A DNA stretch of 62,124 bases from Myxococcota bacterium (lineage in GTDB: Bacteria > Myxococcota_A > UBA9160 > UBA4427), in contig JANQEL010000108.1 of the NCBI GenBank assembly GCA_028278345.1, positions 1 through 62,124 on the forward strand, read 5' to 3'. Numbering within the stretch: position 1 is the stretch's first letter; each line of letters starts with the position of its first letter. The notes under the pieces are model-generated. The model was not told where the DNA came from. It ran no database searches and was given only the letters and a program-made list of their open reading frames with translations. Below are positions 25,965 through 34,050 of the stretch, piece by piece. The position numbers and the translations under genes were made by a program.

Positions 25965-26444
25965 TCAGCCGGCCGCCTTCATGGTGGCGTAGCCGTAGAC
26001 GAGTGGCGACGCGTCGTCCCACGCGCCGTTCGGCTCGAACATGCGTGTCTCGATCATCGCGGTCGTGCCGCTGCGATGTACGACCCGACCTTCCATCTCG
26101 AAGCGCGGCCCCTCCACGGGGCGGAAGTAGTCGATGCGCATGTTCAGGGTCGAGAGCCAACCGCGCTTTCGCGAGTGTTCGTCCGGGTGCCCCGCCCAGT
26201 AGGTGAAGAGCGACATGAAGTCGACGTAGGCTCCGGTGAAGCCGCCGAAGAGTTGACCGCGTGGGTTGCGCACCGTGTCGGGCAGGTGCGCGGCGACGCG
26301 CAGCTTTCCGAGCTGACGCTCGAGCACCTCCCATTCGTGGGCCTCGAGGATGTCTCCGACCGGGTGTCCGCGGCCGATGATCCGGCTGGGGTCGGCCGGC
26401 TGCAATGTTCGCCGCAGCTTCTCGGGGATGCGTTGTTCGCTCAT
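25965..26444 (-). CDS. hotdog-fold thioesterase (PaaI-like)
   Basis: A 159-residue hotdog protein. HLPDTVRNPRGQLFGGFTGA, then YVDFMSLF, is the characteristic central helix region with the catalytic Asn/Asp area of PaaI-like acyl-CoA thioesterases. RIDYFRPVEGPRFEMEGRVV forms the core sheet. It would release CoA from a pathway acyl-CoA. It sits 72 bases upstream of the carboxylase gene in the same direction and follows an alpha/beta hydrolase gene. Confidence 0.85.
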   Translation of the reverse strand: MSEQRIPEKLRRTLQPADPSRIIGRGHPVGDILEAHEWEVLERQLGKLRVAAHLPDTVRNPRGQLFGGFTGAYVDFMSLFTYWAGHPDEHSRKRGWLSTLNMRIDYFRPVEGPRFEMEGRVVHRSGTTAMIETRMFEPNGAWDDASPLVYGYATMKAAG

Positions 26445-26510
26445 GGGCTCCTCATCGAACGGGCAATCACCCTGCGAATCGAAGCCGGGGACGACTCAAT
26501 CTTCGCCCGA

Positions 26511-27491
26511 TCAGGCGACCGCTTCGACTTCGCGTCGGATCAGCATCGCAACTTCGTCTGGGATTTCCATCGGCAGGAAGTGCGTCTTGTCGGGATAGTA
26601 GATCTCTCGTCCGTTCCGGAACTCGGCGGCGAGGCCCGGCCACGTGGGTGACGCGGAGAAGATCATCGGGCCGACCATGTCGGGGTTCGGCTCCATGGCC
26701 CGGAGGACCAGTACCGGGAGGTCGAGCGCGCGGACGCTGTCGTACACGCCACCGTTGGTGCGGCTCGACATGTAGACGCTCGCTTCGATCTCGGGTGGGC
26801 AGGCGAGCACGAAGCCCTCTCCATCCGGATCGGGGTGGAGTCCATGCTCGCAGTAATCGCGAAACATCTGCGGGTCGAAGAGATGGAACGAACTCCGATC
26901 GCGCAGCCGCTCCATCATGGCCTCGGCGGAATCGAAGTGGTTGCGGCGCTTGGAGGCGGGGTGCATCTCACCGCCGCTTTCGCCTTGCGCCGCGTTCGCG
27001 GCTTCATAGCTCTCGGGTGCTGCAACGGTGGGATCGATGAGCACGAGTCGCTCGAAACGGTCGCGGCATGCGGCGGCGGCATCGATCATCGCGTGCGCCC
27101 CCATCGAGTGGCCCACCCCGACGATTCGATCCAGGTCGAGGGCTTCGATCAGCGCGGCCTGGTCGCGCCCGACGGTTCGCCAATGCAGGATGAGTTTCTT
27201 CTCACTGGTTCCATGGCCACGTTGGTCGAGGGCGATGCTGTGCACGCGCGGCAGGCGCGCGATGATCTGATCCCACACCCGGGCGTGAAACCCGGTTGCG
27301 TGCACGAAGAACAGCGTCGGGCCCTGCCCCCGGAGTTCCGGTGCGCGTTCGTAGTAGGCCAGCTCGCACTCGTTGACTCGCAACCGGTGTTGCGTCGGTT
27401 CTTCGAGAACCCCTCGATCGGCGTAAGCTTCCGGAGAGCTCATGAATTCCTCAATGGCCCCACGGAGGCCTCGATTCGGGCTCTGATTCAT
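26511..27491 (-). CDS. alpha/beta hydrolase
   Basis: A 326-residue alpha/beta-hydrolase-fold protein. LFFVHATGFHARVWDQ holds the oxyanion region, ALDQRGHGTSE the strand-4 turn, GHSMGAHAM the nucleophile elbow with Ser, and a late Asp plus the DKTHFLPME His complete the triad. It is probably an esterase, lactonase or C-C hydrolase. It is the first gene of the - strand unit hydrolase, thioesterase, carboxylase, and is divergent from the acyl-CoA dehydrogenase-like gene across a motif-bearing promoter. Confidence 0.9.
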   Translation of the reverse strand: MNQSPNRGLRGAIEEFMSSPEAYADRGVLEEPTQHRLRVNECELAYYERAPELRGQGPTLFFVHATGFHARVWDQIIARLPRVHSIALDQRGHGTSEKKLILHWRTVGRDQAALIEALDLDRIVGVGHSMGAHAMIDAAAACRDRFERLVLIDPTVAAPESYEAANAAQGESGGEMHPASKRRNHFDSAEAMMERLRDRSSFHLFDPQMFRDYCEHGLHPDPDGEGFVLACPPEIEASVYMSSRTNGGVYDSVRALDLPVLVLRAMEPNPDMVGPMIFSASPTWPGLAAEFRNGREIYYPDKTHFLPMEIPDEVAMLIRREVEAVA

Positions 27492-27573
27492 CGGAAGAAT
27501 AGGTTATTCTTCACCAACTAAGTATCTTAGCAAGCTCGAAGTCCTCGAAATCGAGGATGAAACAGGAGCCCCG
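27492..27573. promoter_or_regulatory. divergent promoter with inverted repeats and AGTTGGT element
   Basis: The 82-base region has a perfect inverted repeat AGAATA-GGT-TATTCT (27496-27510) and another, CTAAG-TAT-CTTAG (27518-27530). Between them is ACCAACTA (27513-27520), the element shared with 31680-31686 and 36603-36610. On the - strand TTGCTA and AGAATA are 17 bases apart, a reasonable -35/-10 pair for the hydrolase operon, so a factor bound here would block it. Confidence 0.5.
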
Positions 27574-28737
27574 ATGCCGAATCCGTCGAACCCCTACCTC
27601 GAATACGCCGACTCGATGCTCTCCGACCTGCGCGAGCGAAGCATCGAGATCGACGATGCGCGCCAACTCCCCCAGGACCTCGCCGACCGCATGGCAGCCG
27701 GTGGGCTCTACAAGATGTGGGCGCCGAGTGAGTGCGGTGGCCTCGAAGCGAGTCCGCGAGAGGCGTGCGAGGTCTTCGAACGCCTCGCCACCGCCAACGG
27801 CTCCGCGGCCTGGTGTGCCTTCATCAGTTCGACTTCCCACCTCACGGTGGCGATGCTCGGCAAGGAGTGGCGCGAGAAGGTTTCGAGCAACCCCAACGTC
27901 ATCGTGACGTCAGTGTTCCGCGATAGCGGAACGGCGGTGCGCAGCGAGCGTGACGGCGCACCGGGATATATCTGCGACGGGCATTGGAACTGGGGTTCGG
28001 GTTCGCGCAACTCCCACTGGATCGTGGGGGCGCTGCACGAAGTCGACGACAACGGAGAGACGGTTGAGAACTCGCCGGTGCGCCGCGCCTTCTTCGAACA
28101 GAGTGACCTCGAACTGGTCGACAACTGGAACGTCTCGGGCTTGAAGGGCACGGGTTCCAGCGACTACATCGCACGAGACGTGTGGATCCCCGAAGAGCGC
28201 ATGGGGCTCGCGACCCATCAAGCCGAGTTTCTCGACCGGCCGATCTTCCGCTTTCCCACCTACGGCCTGCTCGCGATCTCGACGGGCGCCATTGCCATCG
28301 GGATGGCCCAGGCGAGTCTCGACGAAGTCATCACGTATGCGAGGAGCAAGACGCCGCAGGGCAGTCGGCGCACCCTCTCGGAGCGCGCGACCCTGCACCA
28401 GGAGATCGCGGTCGTCGAAACCGAACTTCGCGCCGCACGTGCGTTGTTCTATGCCGAGATCGATCGCTGCTGGGATGCGGCCCTCGAAGGTCCGACCGAT
28501 GTCTCCCACCGATCGGCCATTCGCACGTCGAACTGGCACGCGGTGCAGGTTTCGGCTCGCGTCATCGACCGCATGTACTCGGCCATGGGCGGGACGTCGG
28601 TTTTCGAGAGTTCGTGCCTGCAGCGCCACTTCCGCGACGTCCACGTCGTGACCCAGCACATGATGAACGCGGATTCGGTGATGGAACTCGCGGGCCGCGT
28701 GTTGCTCGGGCAGGACGAGAAGGGGATCGGCCTCTAG
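27574..28737 (+). CDS. acyl-CoA dehydrogenase-fold flavin enzyme (HsaA/group D monooxygenase-like)
   Basis: A 387-residue protein with the acyl-CoA dehydrogenase fold. Its N-terminus (LADRMAAGGLYKMWAPSECG), middle GHWNWGSGSRNSHWIVGA and C-terminal MGGTSVFESS resemble HsaA-type flavin-dependent monooxygenases that work with a separate flavin reductase. The catalytic Glu of true acyl-CoA dehydrogenases is not evident. It probably hydroxylates a ring or oxidises an acyl substrate. It is transcribed alone, divergent from the hydrolase operon. Confidence 0.87.
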   Translation: MPNPSNPYLEYADSMLSDLRERSIEIDDARQLPQDLADRMAAGGLYKMWAPSECGGLEASPREACEVFERLATANGSAAWCAFISSTSHLTVAMLGKEWREKVSSNPNVIVTSVFRDSGTAVRSERDGAPGYICDGHWNWGSGSRNSHWIVGALHEVDDNGETVENSPVRRAFFEQSDLELVDNWNVSGLKGTGSSDYIARDVWIPEERMGLATHQAEFLDRPIFRFPTYGLLAISTGAIAIGMAQASLDEVITYARSKTPQGSRRTLSERATLHQEIAVVETELRAARALFYAEIDRCWDAALEGPTDVSHRSAIRTSNWHAVQVSARVIDRMYSAMGGTSVFESSCLQRHFRDVHVVTQHMMNADSVMELAGRVLLGQDEKGIGL

Positions 28738-28747
28738 CCTGCCGGGG

Positions 28748-29233
28748 TCAGCCCTTGCGACCCGCCCCGAGTTGCACGACCTCGATCGGGTTGTCGTCGG
28801 GATCGGCGATGATCACGTAGCGGTGCCGTCTGCCCGCGACGACCGCCTCCTGGGGTTCGTGCGCGATCTCGACGCCATTCTGCCGTAGCTCGGCCACGGC
28901 GGCGTCGATGTCATGCACACGCATCGTGATGCGATGGGCACCCGCCTCGTATCGCGGCTTGAAAGGCTTGGGCGTCGCCTTTGGTTCGATGTATTCGGAG
29001 AGCTGCAGGAGCGTGGTCGCGCGCGGATCACTGCCACACGAGAGAAGAACACTTCGGAACCGTCCCCCTCCGTGTTCAATTCTCCCGCCACAGTCGAGGG
29101 GCTCTGACTCGATGATGCGATCGGGCTTCGCGCCCTCGATGGGCGTCCATCCCAGGAGCGCGTAGAAGTCGACAGCCCGTTCGAGATCGGCGACGTGCAG
29201 GTTCAGATTGACGAGGTTGAGCGTCAGGCCCAT
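28748..29233 (-). CDS. VOC-superfamily protein
   Basis: A 161-residue vicinal-oxygen-chelate protein. LVNLNLHVADLERAVDFYAL is the first module, GAHRITMRVHDIDAAVAELR the second, and IADPDDNPIEVVQLG contains the final metal-ligand Glu. ATG 29231-29233 shares one base with the TauD stop (TGATG), so translation is coupled to that dioxygenase. Longer upstream in-frame extension runs through the TauD gene in another frame and is rejected. It is the last gene of the TetR operon. Confidence 0.87.
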   Translation of the reverse strand: MGLTLNLVNLNLHVADLERAVDFYALLGWTPIEGAKPDRIIESEPLDCGGRIEHGGGRFRSVLLSCGSDPRATTLLQLSEYIEPKATPKPFKPRYEAGAHRITMRVHDIDAAVAELRQNGVEIAHEPQEAVVAGRRHRYVIIADPDDNPIEVVQLGAGRKG

Positions 29234-30057
29234 CAGAGGATGGGGCTCCTGCGAATGGTGCGCGGCTCGTCCTTGGCGAAGGATTCGCGCGCGTGGGCGA
29301 CCATTCGATTGTCCCAGATGACCAGATCGCCCGGCTTCCAGTCGAGGTCGTACGTCGCGATTCCGTCGATGTTCTGCTCCGCGAACTCGGAGAGTTCTTC
29401 GTAGAGCGCAATGCCCGCTTCGCGGTCGATTCCCTTGAAGTCGATCGCACTCTGCGAAACCAGGAGGGCCTCGACGCCGGTATCGGGGTTGCGCCAGACG
29501 AAGGGCTTGTAGGCGCGGGGAGCGTCTGGTGTCGAGCTTTCGACATCGTCCCAATCGCGATACTCGCGCTCGCGGATCTTCTTGTAGTCGTAGAGGTGGA
29601 GGCACTCGACGGCTTCTGCGCGGGCGCGCAGCTCAGCCGGCAGGGCCTCGAGGAGCGAAGCGGCCGAGCGAAAGCGAGTCTCGCTCCCCGACGCGGGGAT
29701 CTCGATCGCGTACAGCATGATGAATCGCAACGTCGGATCGTGATAGAGGTGGTCGTGATGGAAGCCGATCGCTCCCTTCCCGAGGACCCCGTCTTCGCGG
29801 GTGTTCGAGATGTATACGGTGCCCGGCTTGAAGTTGGGGCCGAACCGGTCGTCCATGACGAGGCCGATCGAATTCGCGAGCAGCTCCTGCTCCTCTTCGC
29901 TGAAGTCGTCGATCGAAGCCTTGATGAGCGAGTGTTGCTCGAGGAGCTTTCCGATCTCGGCGCGCACACCAGCGTCTGCGATGGCTTCGTGGGTGAGGCC
30001 ATGGATTTCGACGCCGAGCCCTCCAGCGAGCGGCGTGGTCGAGATGGTGTGCCCCAT
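29233..30057 (-). CDS. TauD/TfdA-family Fe(II)/2-oxoglutarate dioxygenase
   Basis: A 274-residue 2-oxoglutarate-dependent dioxygenase. FHHDHLYHDP gives the HxD iron ligands (His100, Asp102), WDNRMVAHARE the distal His, and DEPRTIRRSPIL the 2-oxoglutarate-binding Arg region. TauD relatives hydroxylate sulfonates, aryloxyalkanoates or carnitine-like compounds. It is about 55-60% identical by eye to the second TauD gene at 38058-38915, so the two are paralogues with likely related substrates. It lies between a deacetylase-like and a VOC gene in a TetR-headed operon. Confidence 0.92.
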   Translation of the reverse strand: MGHTISTTPLAGGLGVEIHGLTHEAIADAGVRAEIGKLLEQHSLIKASIDDFSEEEQELLANSIGLVMDDRFGPNFKPGTVYISNTREDGVLGKGAIGFHHDHLYHDPTLRFIMLYAIEIPASGSETRFRSAASLLEALPAELRARAEAVECLHLYDYKKIREREYRDWDDVESSTPDAPRAYKPFVWRNPDTGVEALLVSQSAIDFKGIDREAGIALYEELSEFAEQNIDGIATYDLDWKPGDLVIWDNRMVAHARESFAKDEPRTIRRSPIL

Positions 30058-30084
30058 GGTGTTCTCCTGTGATTGCTCGAGCGC

Positions 30085-30951
30085 TCAGGCGGATGCGCTG
30101 CCGGCTTCCAGGGGATTCGTCTTGCGAAACTCCTCGGCGACCGAGGCCATGGTTCGAAAGCGCACGCCCTCGTGTTGCTTGATGTGCTGGATCAGGCGCT
30201 CGAGCATCAACATGCGCGAACCCTTCCCGATGCACTGCGGATGCAGGCAGAGCACATAGACGCCCTTGCCGAGCTTCTCGTACAGGTACTTGAACTCATC
30301 CGCCCAGATCTCGAACACCTCGTTGGGTGATCGCAGACCGGGACGCCCGGTGGCGGGTTCATGGGTGAAGTAGGGCCAGTCGTCGAGGTTCCAATCGAAG
30401 GGAAGGACGACGAAGTCGATCGGCTGGCCGAACTCGTAGGCGCGATCCTTGTGTGCGACATCGCCGCGCCGCAGGTAGGTCGGCTCGAAGTCATGGGGCG
30501 CCATCGAGCTGTCGTAGATGAAGCCCTTCTCGATCAGCAGCTCCACCCAGCGCACACCGAGATTGCCACCCGGCAGCCGCTGCCCGACCGGCGACTTTCC
30601 GCTCACGCGAACGATCGCGTCGATGGAACGATCGAGGATGTCGCGCTCTTCGGCTTCATCGCGCTTCGATGAAGGAGCCTCGTGGCAATAGCCGTGATAC
30701 CCGATCTCGTGGCCCGCTTCGGCGATCCGGCGACACACGTCCGGATAGGTGTCGATCGTGTGACCCGGGATGTACCACGTGCCGGGGATCTCTTCGTCGG
30801 CGAAGAGTTGCAGTATGCGTTCCGCACCCACCTCGCCGAACTCGCCGCGGGCCACCAGGTTGGGCGAACGCGTGTTGCGCGGTCCGATCCAACCCGCGAT
30901 CGCATCGAAATCCATGGTGAGACAGATGTCGATCTTCTTCTCGGCACTCAT
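30085..30951 (-). CDS. polysaccharide deacetylase-family (PuuE-like) hydrolase
   Basis: A 288-residue NodB-fold hydrolase without signal peptide, so intracellular. LTMDFDAIAGWIG holds the metal-binding Asp, GHEIGYHGYCHEAP the HxxxH pair, and a conserved FDWNLDDWPYF segment follows. Cytoplasmic members include allantoinase PuuE and N-deacylases for small amides, so the target is more likely a small amide or imide than a polysaccharide. It is coupled to the tetR stop by four bases (ATGA). Confidence 0.88.
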   Translation of the reverse strand: MSAEKKIDICLTMDFDAIAGWIGPRNTRSPNLVARGEFGEVGAERILQLFADEEIPGTWYIPGHTIDTYPDVCRRIAEAGHEIGYHGYCHEAPSSKRDEAEERDILDRSIDAIVRVSGKSPVGQRLPGGNLGVRWVELLIEKGFIYDSSMAPHDFEPTYLRRGDVAHKDRAYEFGQPIDFVVLPFDWNLDDWPYFTHEPATGRPGLRSPNEVFEIWADEFKYLYEKLGKGVYVLCLHPQCIGKGSRMLMLERLIQHIKQHEGVRFRTMASVAEEFRKTNPLEAGSASA

Positions 30952-31577
30952 GATTCGAGAAACTCCGGTGCCGCCATCGCCGATACGAGCCCATGGACTT
31001 CGGTTCGCAGCGCTTCGATGTCGGTCGTCTGGGGATCGATGATGTATTGGATCGTCAGGCCGCGAAGCGATCCGATCAGCGTCGTTGCGACCCGCACGGG
31101 ATCGATGCCGCTGCGCAGCTCGCCGCGTTCGACTCCCTGACGCACGTACGAGGCGAGTACCGCTACGGTGTGACGGTTGTATTCGGCGAACCGTTCCTGG
31201 ACCTCGGCGACGGCACCCATCGATTCGCCGAGCAACACATAGAGGGCGCGCACCTTGCTCTTGGGGTGCGCTGCGCGATGCAGGAAGACATCCGCGTAGG
31301 CGACCAGCCCCTCGAGCACCGAACTCGTATCGCGCAGCCCTTCTTCCGTCTCTGCGCGAAAGCTGTCGAAGATGTCTTCGAGCACGGCACCGAGCAGGTC
31401 GCCTTTCGAGCCGAACCGCTTGCTGACGAGCCCGCCCGTGTAACCGGCGCGGTTTCCGATCTCGTTCAGGGTGGTCCGCACGTAGCCTTGTTCAGCAAAC
31501 AACTCGATCGCGGCTCCGATGATCGCGGCGTCGGATTCCGCCTTTCGCTCGGCCTGGGTGCGCCTCGGCTCCGCCAT
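30948..31577 (-). CDS. TetR-family transcriptional regulator
   Basis: A 209-residue TetR protein. The HTH is ELFAEQGYVRTTLNEIGNRA followed by GYTGGLVSKRFGSK, and the helical ligand domain has LIGSLRGLTIQYIIDP. It heads the operon TetR, deacetylase, TauD, VOC and is divergent from the LLM/semialdehyde dehydrogenase operon across 156 bases. That region carries a tandem AGGTAGATAG repeat near its own start and an AGTTGGT-type element near the opposite start, so it may govern both directions. Confidence 0.92.
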   Translation of the reverse strand: MAEPRRTQAERKAESDAAIIGAAIELFAEQGYVRTTLNEIGNRAGYTGGLVSKRFGSKGDLLGAVLEDIFDSFRAETEEGLRDTSSVLEGLVAYADVFLHRAAHPKSKVRALYVLLGESMGAVAEVQERFAEYNRHTVAVLASYVRQGVERGELRSGIDPVRVATTLIGSLRGLTIQYIIDPQTTDIEALRTEVHGLVSAMAAPEFLES

Positions 31578-31733
31578 GCTCGGCCTCCGTTCGTGCTTCT
31601 ATCTACCTTGCTATCTACCTGTCATTGCAGGTTGATTGTCTTTCGCGGTTTCAACAGGAAACTTAGTTGTCATATACTAACCAACTTTCCCGCCACCCGA
31701 ACGCCCGAAGCCAGAGAATCCAAGGAGAGAAAC
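31578..31733. promoter_or_regulatory. divergent TetR/LLM promoter region with repeats
   Basis: CTATCTACCT occurs twice, at 31599-31608 and 31611-31620, a 12-base period that puts both copies on one face of the helix, 22-43 bases upstream of tetR. Further right, AAACTTAGTT (31659-31668) and AACCAACT (31679-31686) flank an AT-rich centre and resemble the element at 36586-36610. CAAGGAG at 31721-31727 is the ribosome site of the LLM gene. Confidence 0.5.
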
Positions 31734-32549
31734 ATGAAGGTCGGCGCTCTGCTCTTCCCCACCGACTACTCAATGAGCGGCCCCGAGCTCGTACCCGAGA
31801 TCGAGGCGCGCGGCCTCGATTCACTCTTCTGCGCCGAACACTCCCACATTCCGAAATCGACCGACCGCGAACTTCCGCGCTTCTACTACGACGCGATGGA
31901 TCCCTTCGTCTATCTCGCCACCGCGGCCACGGTGCCTTCGCCCGTTTTGCTCGGAACGGGCATCTGCCTGGTCGTGCAACGCGACCCGATCCAGACCGCA
32001 AAGCTCGTGGCCAGCCTCGATACCGTGAGTGGTGGACGCTTCGTCTTCGGGATCGGAGCGGGTTGGAATCTCGAGGAGATGGCCAATCACGGAACGAAGG
32101 ATCCAGAGCGCCGTTTCAAGCTGATGCGCGAACGCATCGAAGCCATGCAGACGATCTGGCGCGAGGAAGTCGCCGAGTATCACGGCGAGTTCGTCGACTT
32201 CGCGCCGATGGAGGCGAAGCCGAAGCCCGTGCAGAAGCCGGGCCCGCCTGTGTTGGTCGGCGGTACGTTCCCCGGCGCCGCGAAGCGCGCCATCCGCTAC
32301 GGCGCGGGTTGGCTTCCGCGTTCGGACGTGCCGGATGTGCTCGAGCGCATCCCCGAGTTTCGCAAGATGGCCGCCGAAGAACGCCGCCCCGATCTCAGCG
32401 TCACGGTGCTCGTCCTCGATCCTCGTGAGGCCGGGGCCTTCGCCGATGCGGGAGCCGATCGCATCATCATGGGGATTCCCTCGGCGGAGCGCGACAAGAC
32501 CCTGCGCACCCTCGACCGCTACGCCGAAATCGCGGCGAAGCACGCGTAG
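31734..32549 (+). CDS. LLM-class F420-dependent oxidoreductase
   Basis: A 271-residue luciferase-like enzyme, at the short end of the family. MKVGALLFPTDYSM, LFCAEHSHIPKST, GTGICLVVQRDPI, SGGRFVFGIGAGWNLEE and PPVLVGGTFPGAAKRA are the cofactor-pocket segments of the F420-type group. ATG 31734 is preceded by CAAGGAG; the frame continues upstream but into the promoter region. A methylmalonate-semialdehyde dehydrogenase follows six bases later, so it may produce or consume an aldehyde or acid handled by that enzyme. Confidence 0.9.
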   Translation: MKVGALLFPTDYSMSGPELVPEIEARGLDSLFCAEHSHIPKSTDRELPRFYYDAMDPFVYLATAATVPSPVLLGTGICLVVQRDPIQTAKLVASLDTVSGGRFVFGIGAGWNLEEMANHGTKDPERRFKLMRERIEAMQTIWREEVAEYHGEFVDFAPMEAKPKPVQKPGPPVLVGGTFPGAAKRAIRYGAGWLPRSDVPDVLERIPEFRKMAAEERRPDLSVTVLVLDPREAGAFADAGADRIIMGIPSAERDKTLRTLDRYAEIAAKHA

Positions 32550-32555
32550 GGCGTC

Positions 32556-34043
32556 GTGCGAGACATCCCGCATTGGATCGCTGGCGAGGCCGCCGAAGGG
32601 CGTTCGGGACGCAGCGCGGACGTCTTCGATCCCGCCACCGGTGAGATCCAGGCGCGGGTTGCGTTGGCGAACGAAGAAGAGGTGAACGCCGCGGTCGTGG
32701 CCGCGCGGTCGGCCTTCGAAAGCTGGCGCTCGACACCGCTATCGGCCCGAGCGGAAGTGATGTTCCGCTTCCGCGGCCTGCTCGAGGCGCGTCGCGAAGA
32801 GCTCGCCCGGGCGGTGACCGCGGAACACGGCAAGGTGCTCGCGGACGCCGCCGGAGAGGTCGCGCGCGGGATCGAGAACGTCGAGTACGCCTGTGGAGTG
32901 CCCAACCTGCTGAAGGGCGGCTTCAGCGAAATGGCTTCGAAGGGCGTCGACGTCTACTCGATGCGCCAACCCGTTGGTGTGGCGGCCGGGATCACCCCAT
33001 TCAACTTCCCGGTGATGGTGCCGTTGTGGATGTGCGCGAACGCCATTGCATGCGGCAACAGCTTCGTGCTGAAGCCTTCGGAACGCGATCCGAGCGCTTC
33101 GATTCTGCTGGCCGAGCTCTTCGCCGAAGCCGGTCTACCCGCCGGCGTCTTCAACGTCGTGCAGGGCGATGGCGATGCGGCGGCGGCGTTGATCGCGCAT
33201 CCCGATGTCTCGGCGGTGAGTTTCGTGGGATCGACGCCGATCGCGCGCCGCGTCTACGAGAGCGGAGCGCAACAAGGCAAGCGTGTTCAGGCGCTTGGCG
33301 GTGCGAAGAATCACATGGTCGTGCTGCCCGACGCCGAACTCGACGTGGCCGCGGATGCCGCAGTGAGCGCCGCATACGGTTCGGCGGGCGAACGCTGCAT
33401 GGCGATCTCGGTCCTGGTCGCGGTGGGTGACATCGCCGACGACCTCGCTACCGCGATCCGCTCGCGCATCGAAAAACTCCGCGTCGGCCCCGGCACGGAA
33501 TCTGGCGCCGAGATGGGGCCACTCATCACGGCCGAGCACCGCGATCGCGTCGCATCCTACGTCGAACTCGCGAAGAGCGAAGGAGCAACCGTTGTCGTCG
33601 ACGGCCGTGAGCAACGGTTCGAAGGTTCGGGTTTCTTCCTCGGCGCCAGCTTGATCGATCATGTGAAGCCCGAGATGCGCGTGTACCGCGACGAGATCTT
33701 CGGCCCCGTGCTCTCGGTCGTACGCGCCGAGAGCTTCGACGAAGCGATCGGCCTCGTGAACACCAACGAGTACGCCAACGGCTGTACGATCTTCACGCGC
33801 GATGGTGGCGCGGCGCAACGCTTCCAGTCGCAGGTCGAGTGCGGCATGGTGGGTATCAACGTGCCGATCCCGGTGCCCGTCGCCTACTACTCGTTCGGCG
33901 GCTGGCGCTCGTCCCTCTTCGGCGATTCGCACATCTACGGGCCCGAGGGCATCCAGTTCTACACGCGATCGAAGGTGGTGACTTCTCGCTGGCCGGATCC
34001 CGCGACGAGTCGCGTCGATCTCGGTTTCCCCCAGAACCGGTAG
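32556..34043 (+). CDS. mmsA: CoA-acylating methylmalonate-semialdehyde dehydrogenase
   Basis: A 495-residue aldehyde dehydrogenase of the MmsA group, converting methylmalonate or malonate semialdehyde with CoA and NAD+ to propionyl- or acetyl-CoA and CO2. Key segments are GVAAGITPFNFPVMVPLWM, GSTPIARRVYE, LGGAKNHMVVLPDA and the nucleophile GSAGERCMAIS (Cys281). The absence of the usual general-base Glu and the GGAKNH wording are MmsA traits. It starts with GTG six bases after the LLM gene. With the class III aminotransferase at 36710 it could complete beta-alanine or beta-aminoisobutyrate breakdown; that link is inference. Confidence 0.93.
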   Translation: MRDIPHWIAGEAAEGRSGRSADVFDPATGEIQARVALANEEEVNAAVVAARSAFESWRSTPLSARAEVMFRFRGLLEARREELARAVTAEHGKVLADAAGEVARGIENVEYACGVPNLLKGGFSEMASKGVDVYSMRQPVGVAAGITPFNFPVMVPLWMCANAIACGNSFVLKPSERDPSASILLAELFAEAGLPAGVFNVVQGDGDAAAALIAHPDVSAVSFVGSTPIARRVYESGAQQGKRVQALGGAKNHMVVLPDAELDVAADAAVSAAYGSAGERCMAISVLVAVGDIADDLATAIRSRIEKLRVGPGTESGAEMGPLITAEHRDRVASYVELAKSEGATVVVDGREQRFEGSGFFLGASLIDHVKPEMRVYRDEIFGPVLSVVRAESFDEAIGLVNTNEYANGCTIFTRDGGAAQRFQSQVECGMVGINVPIPVPVAYYSFGGWRSSLFGDSHIYGPEGIQFYTRSKVVTSRWPDPATSRVDLGFPQNR

Positions 34044-34050
34044 GCGTTTC

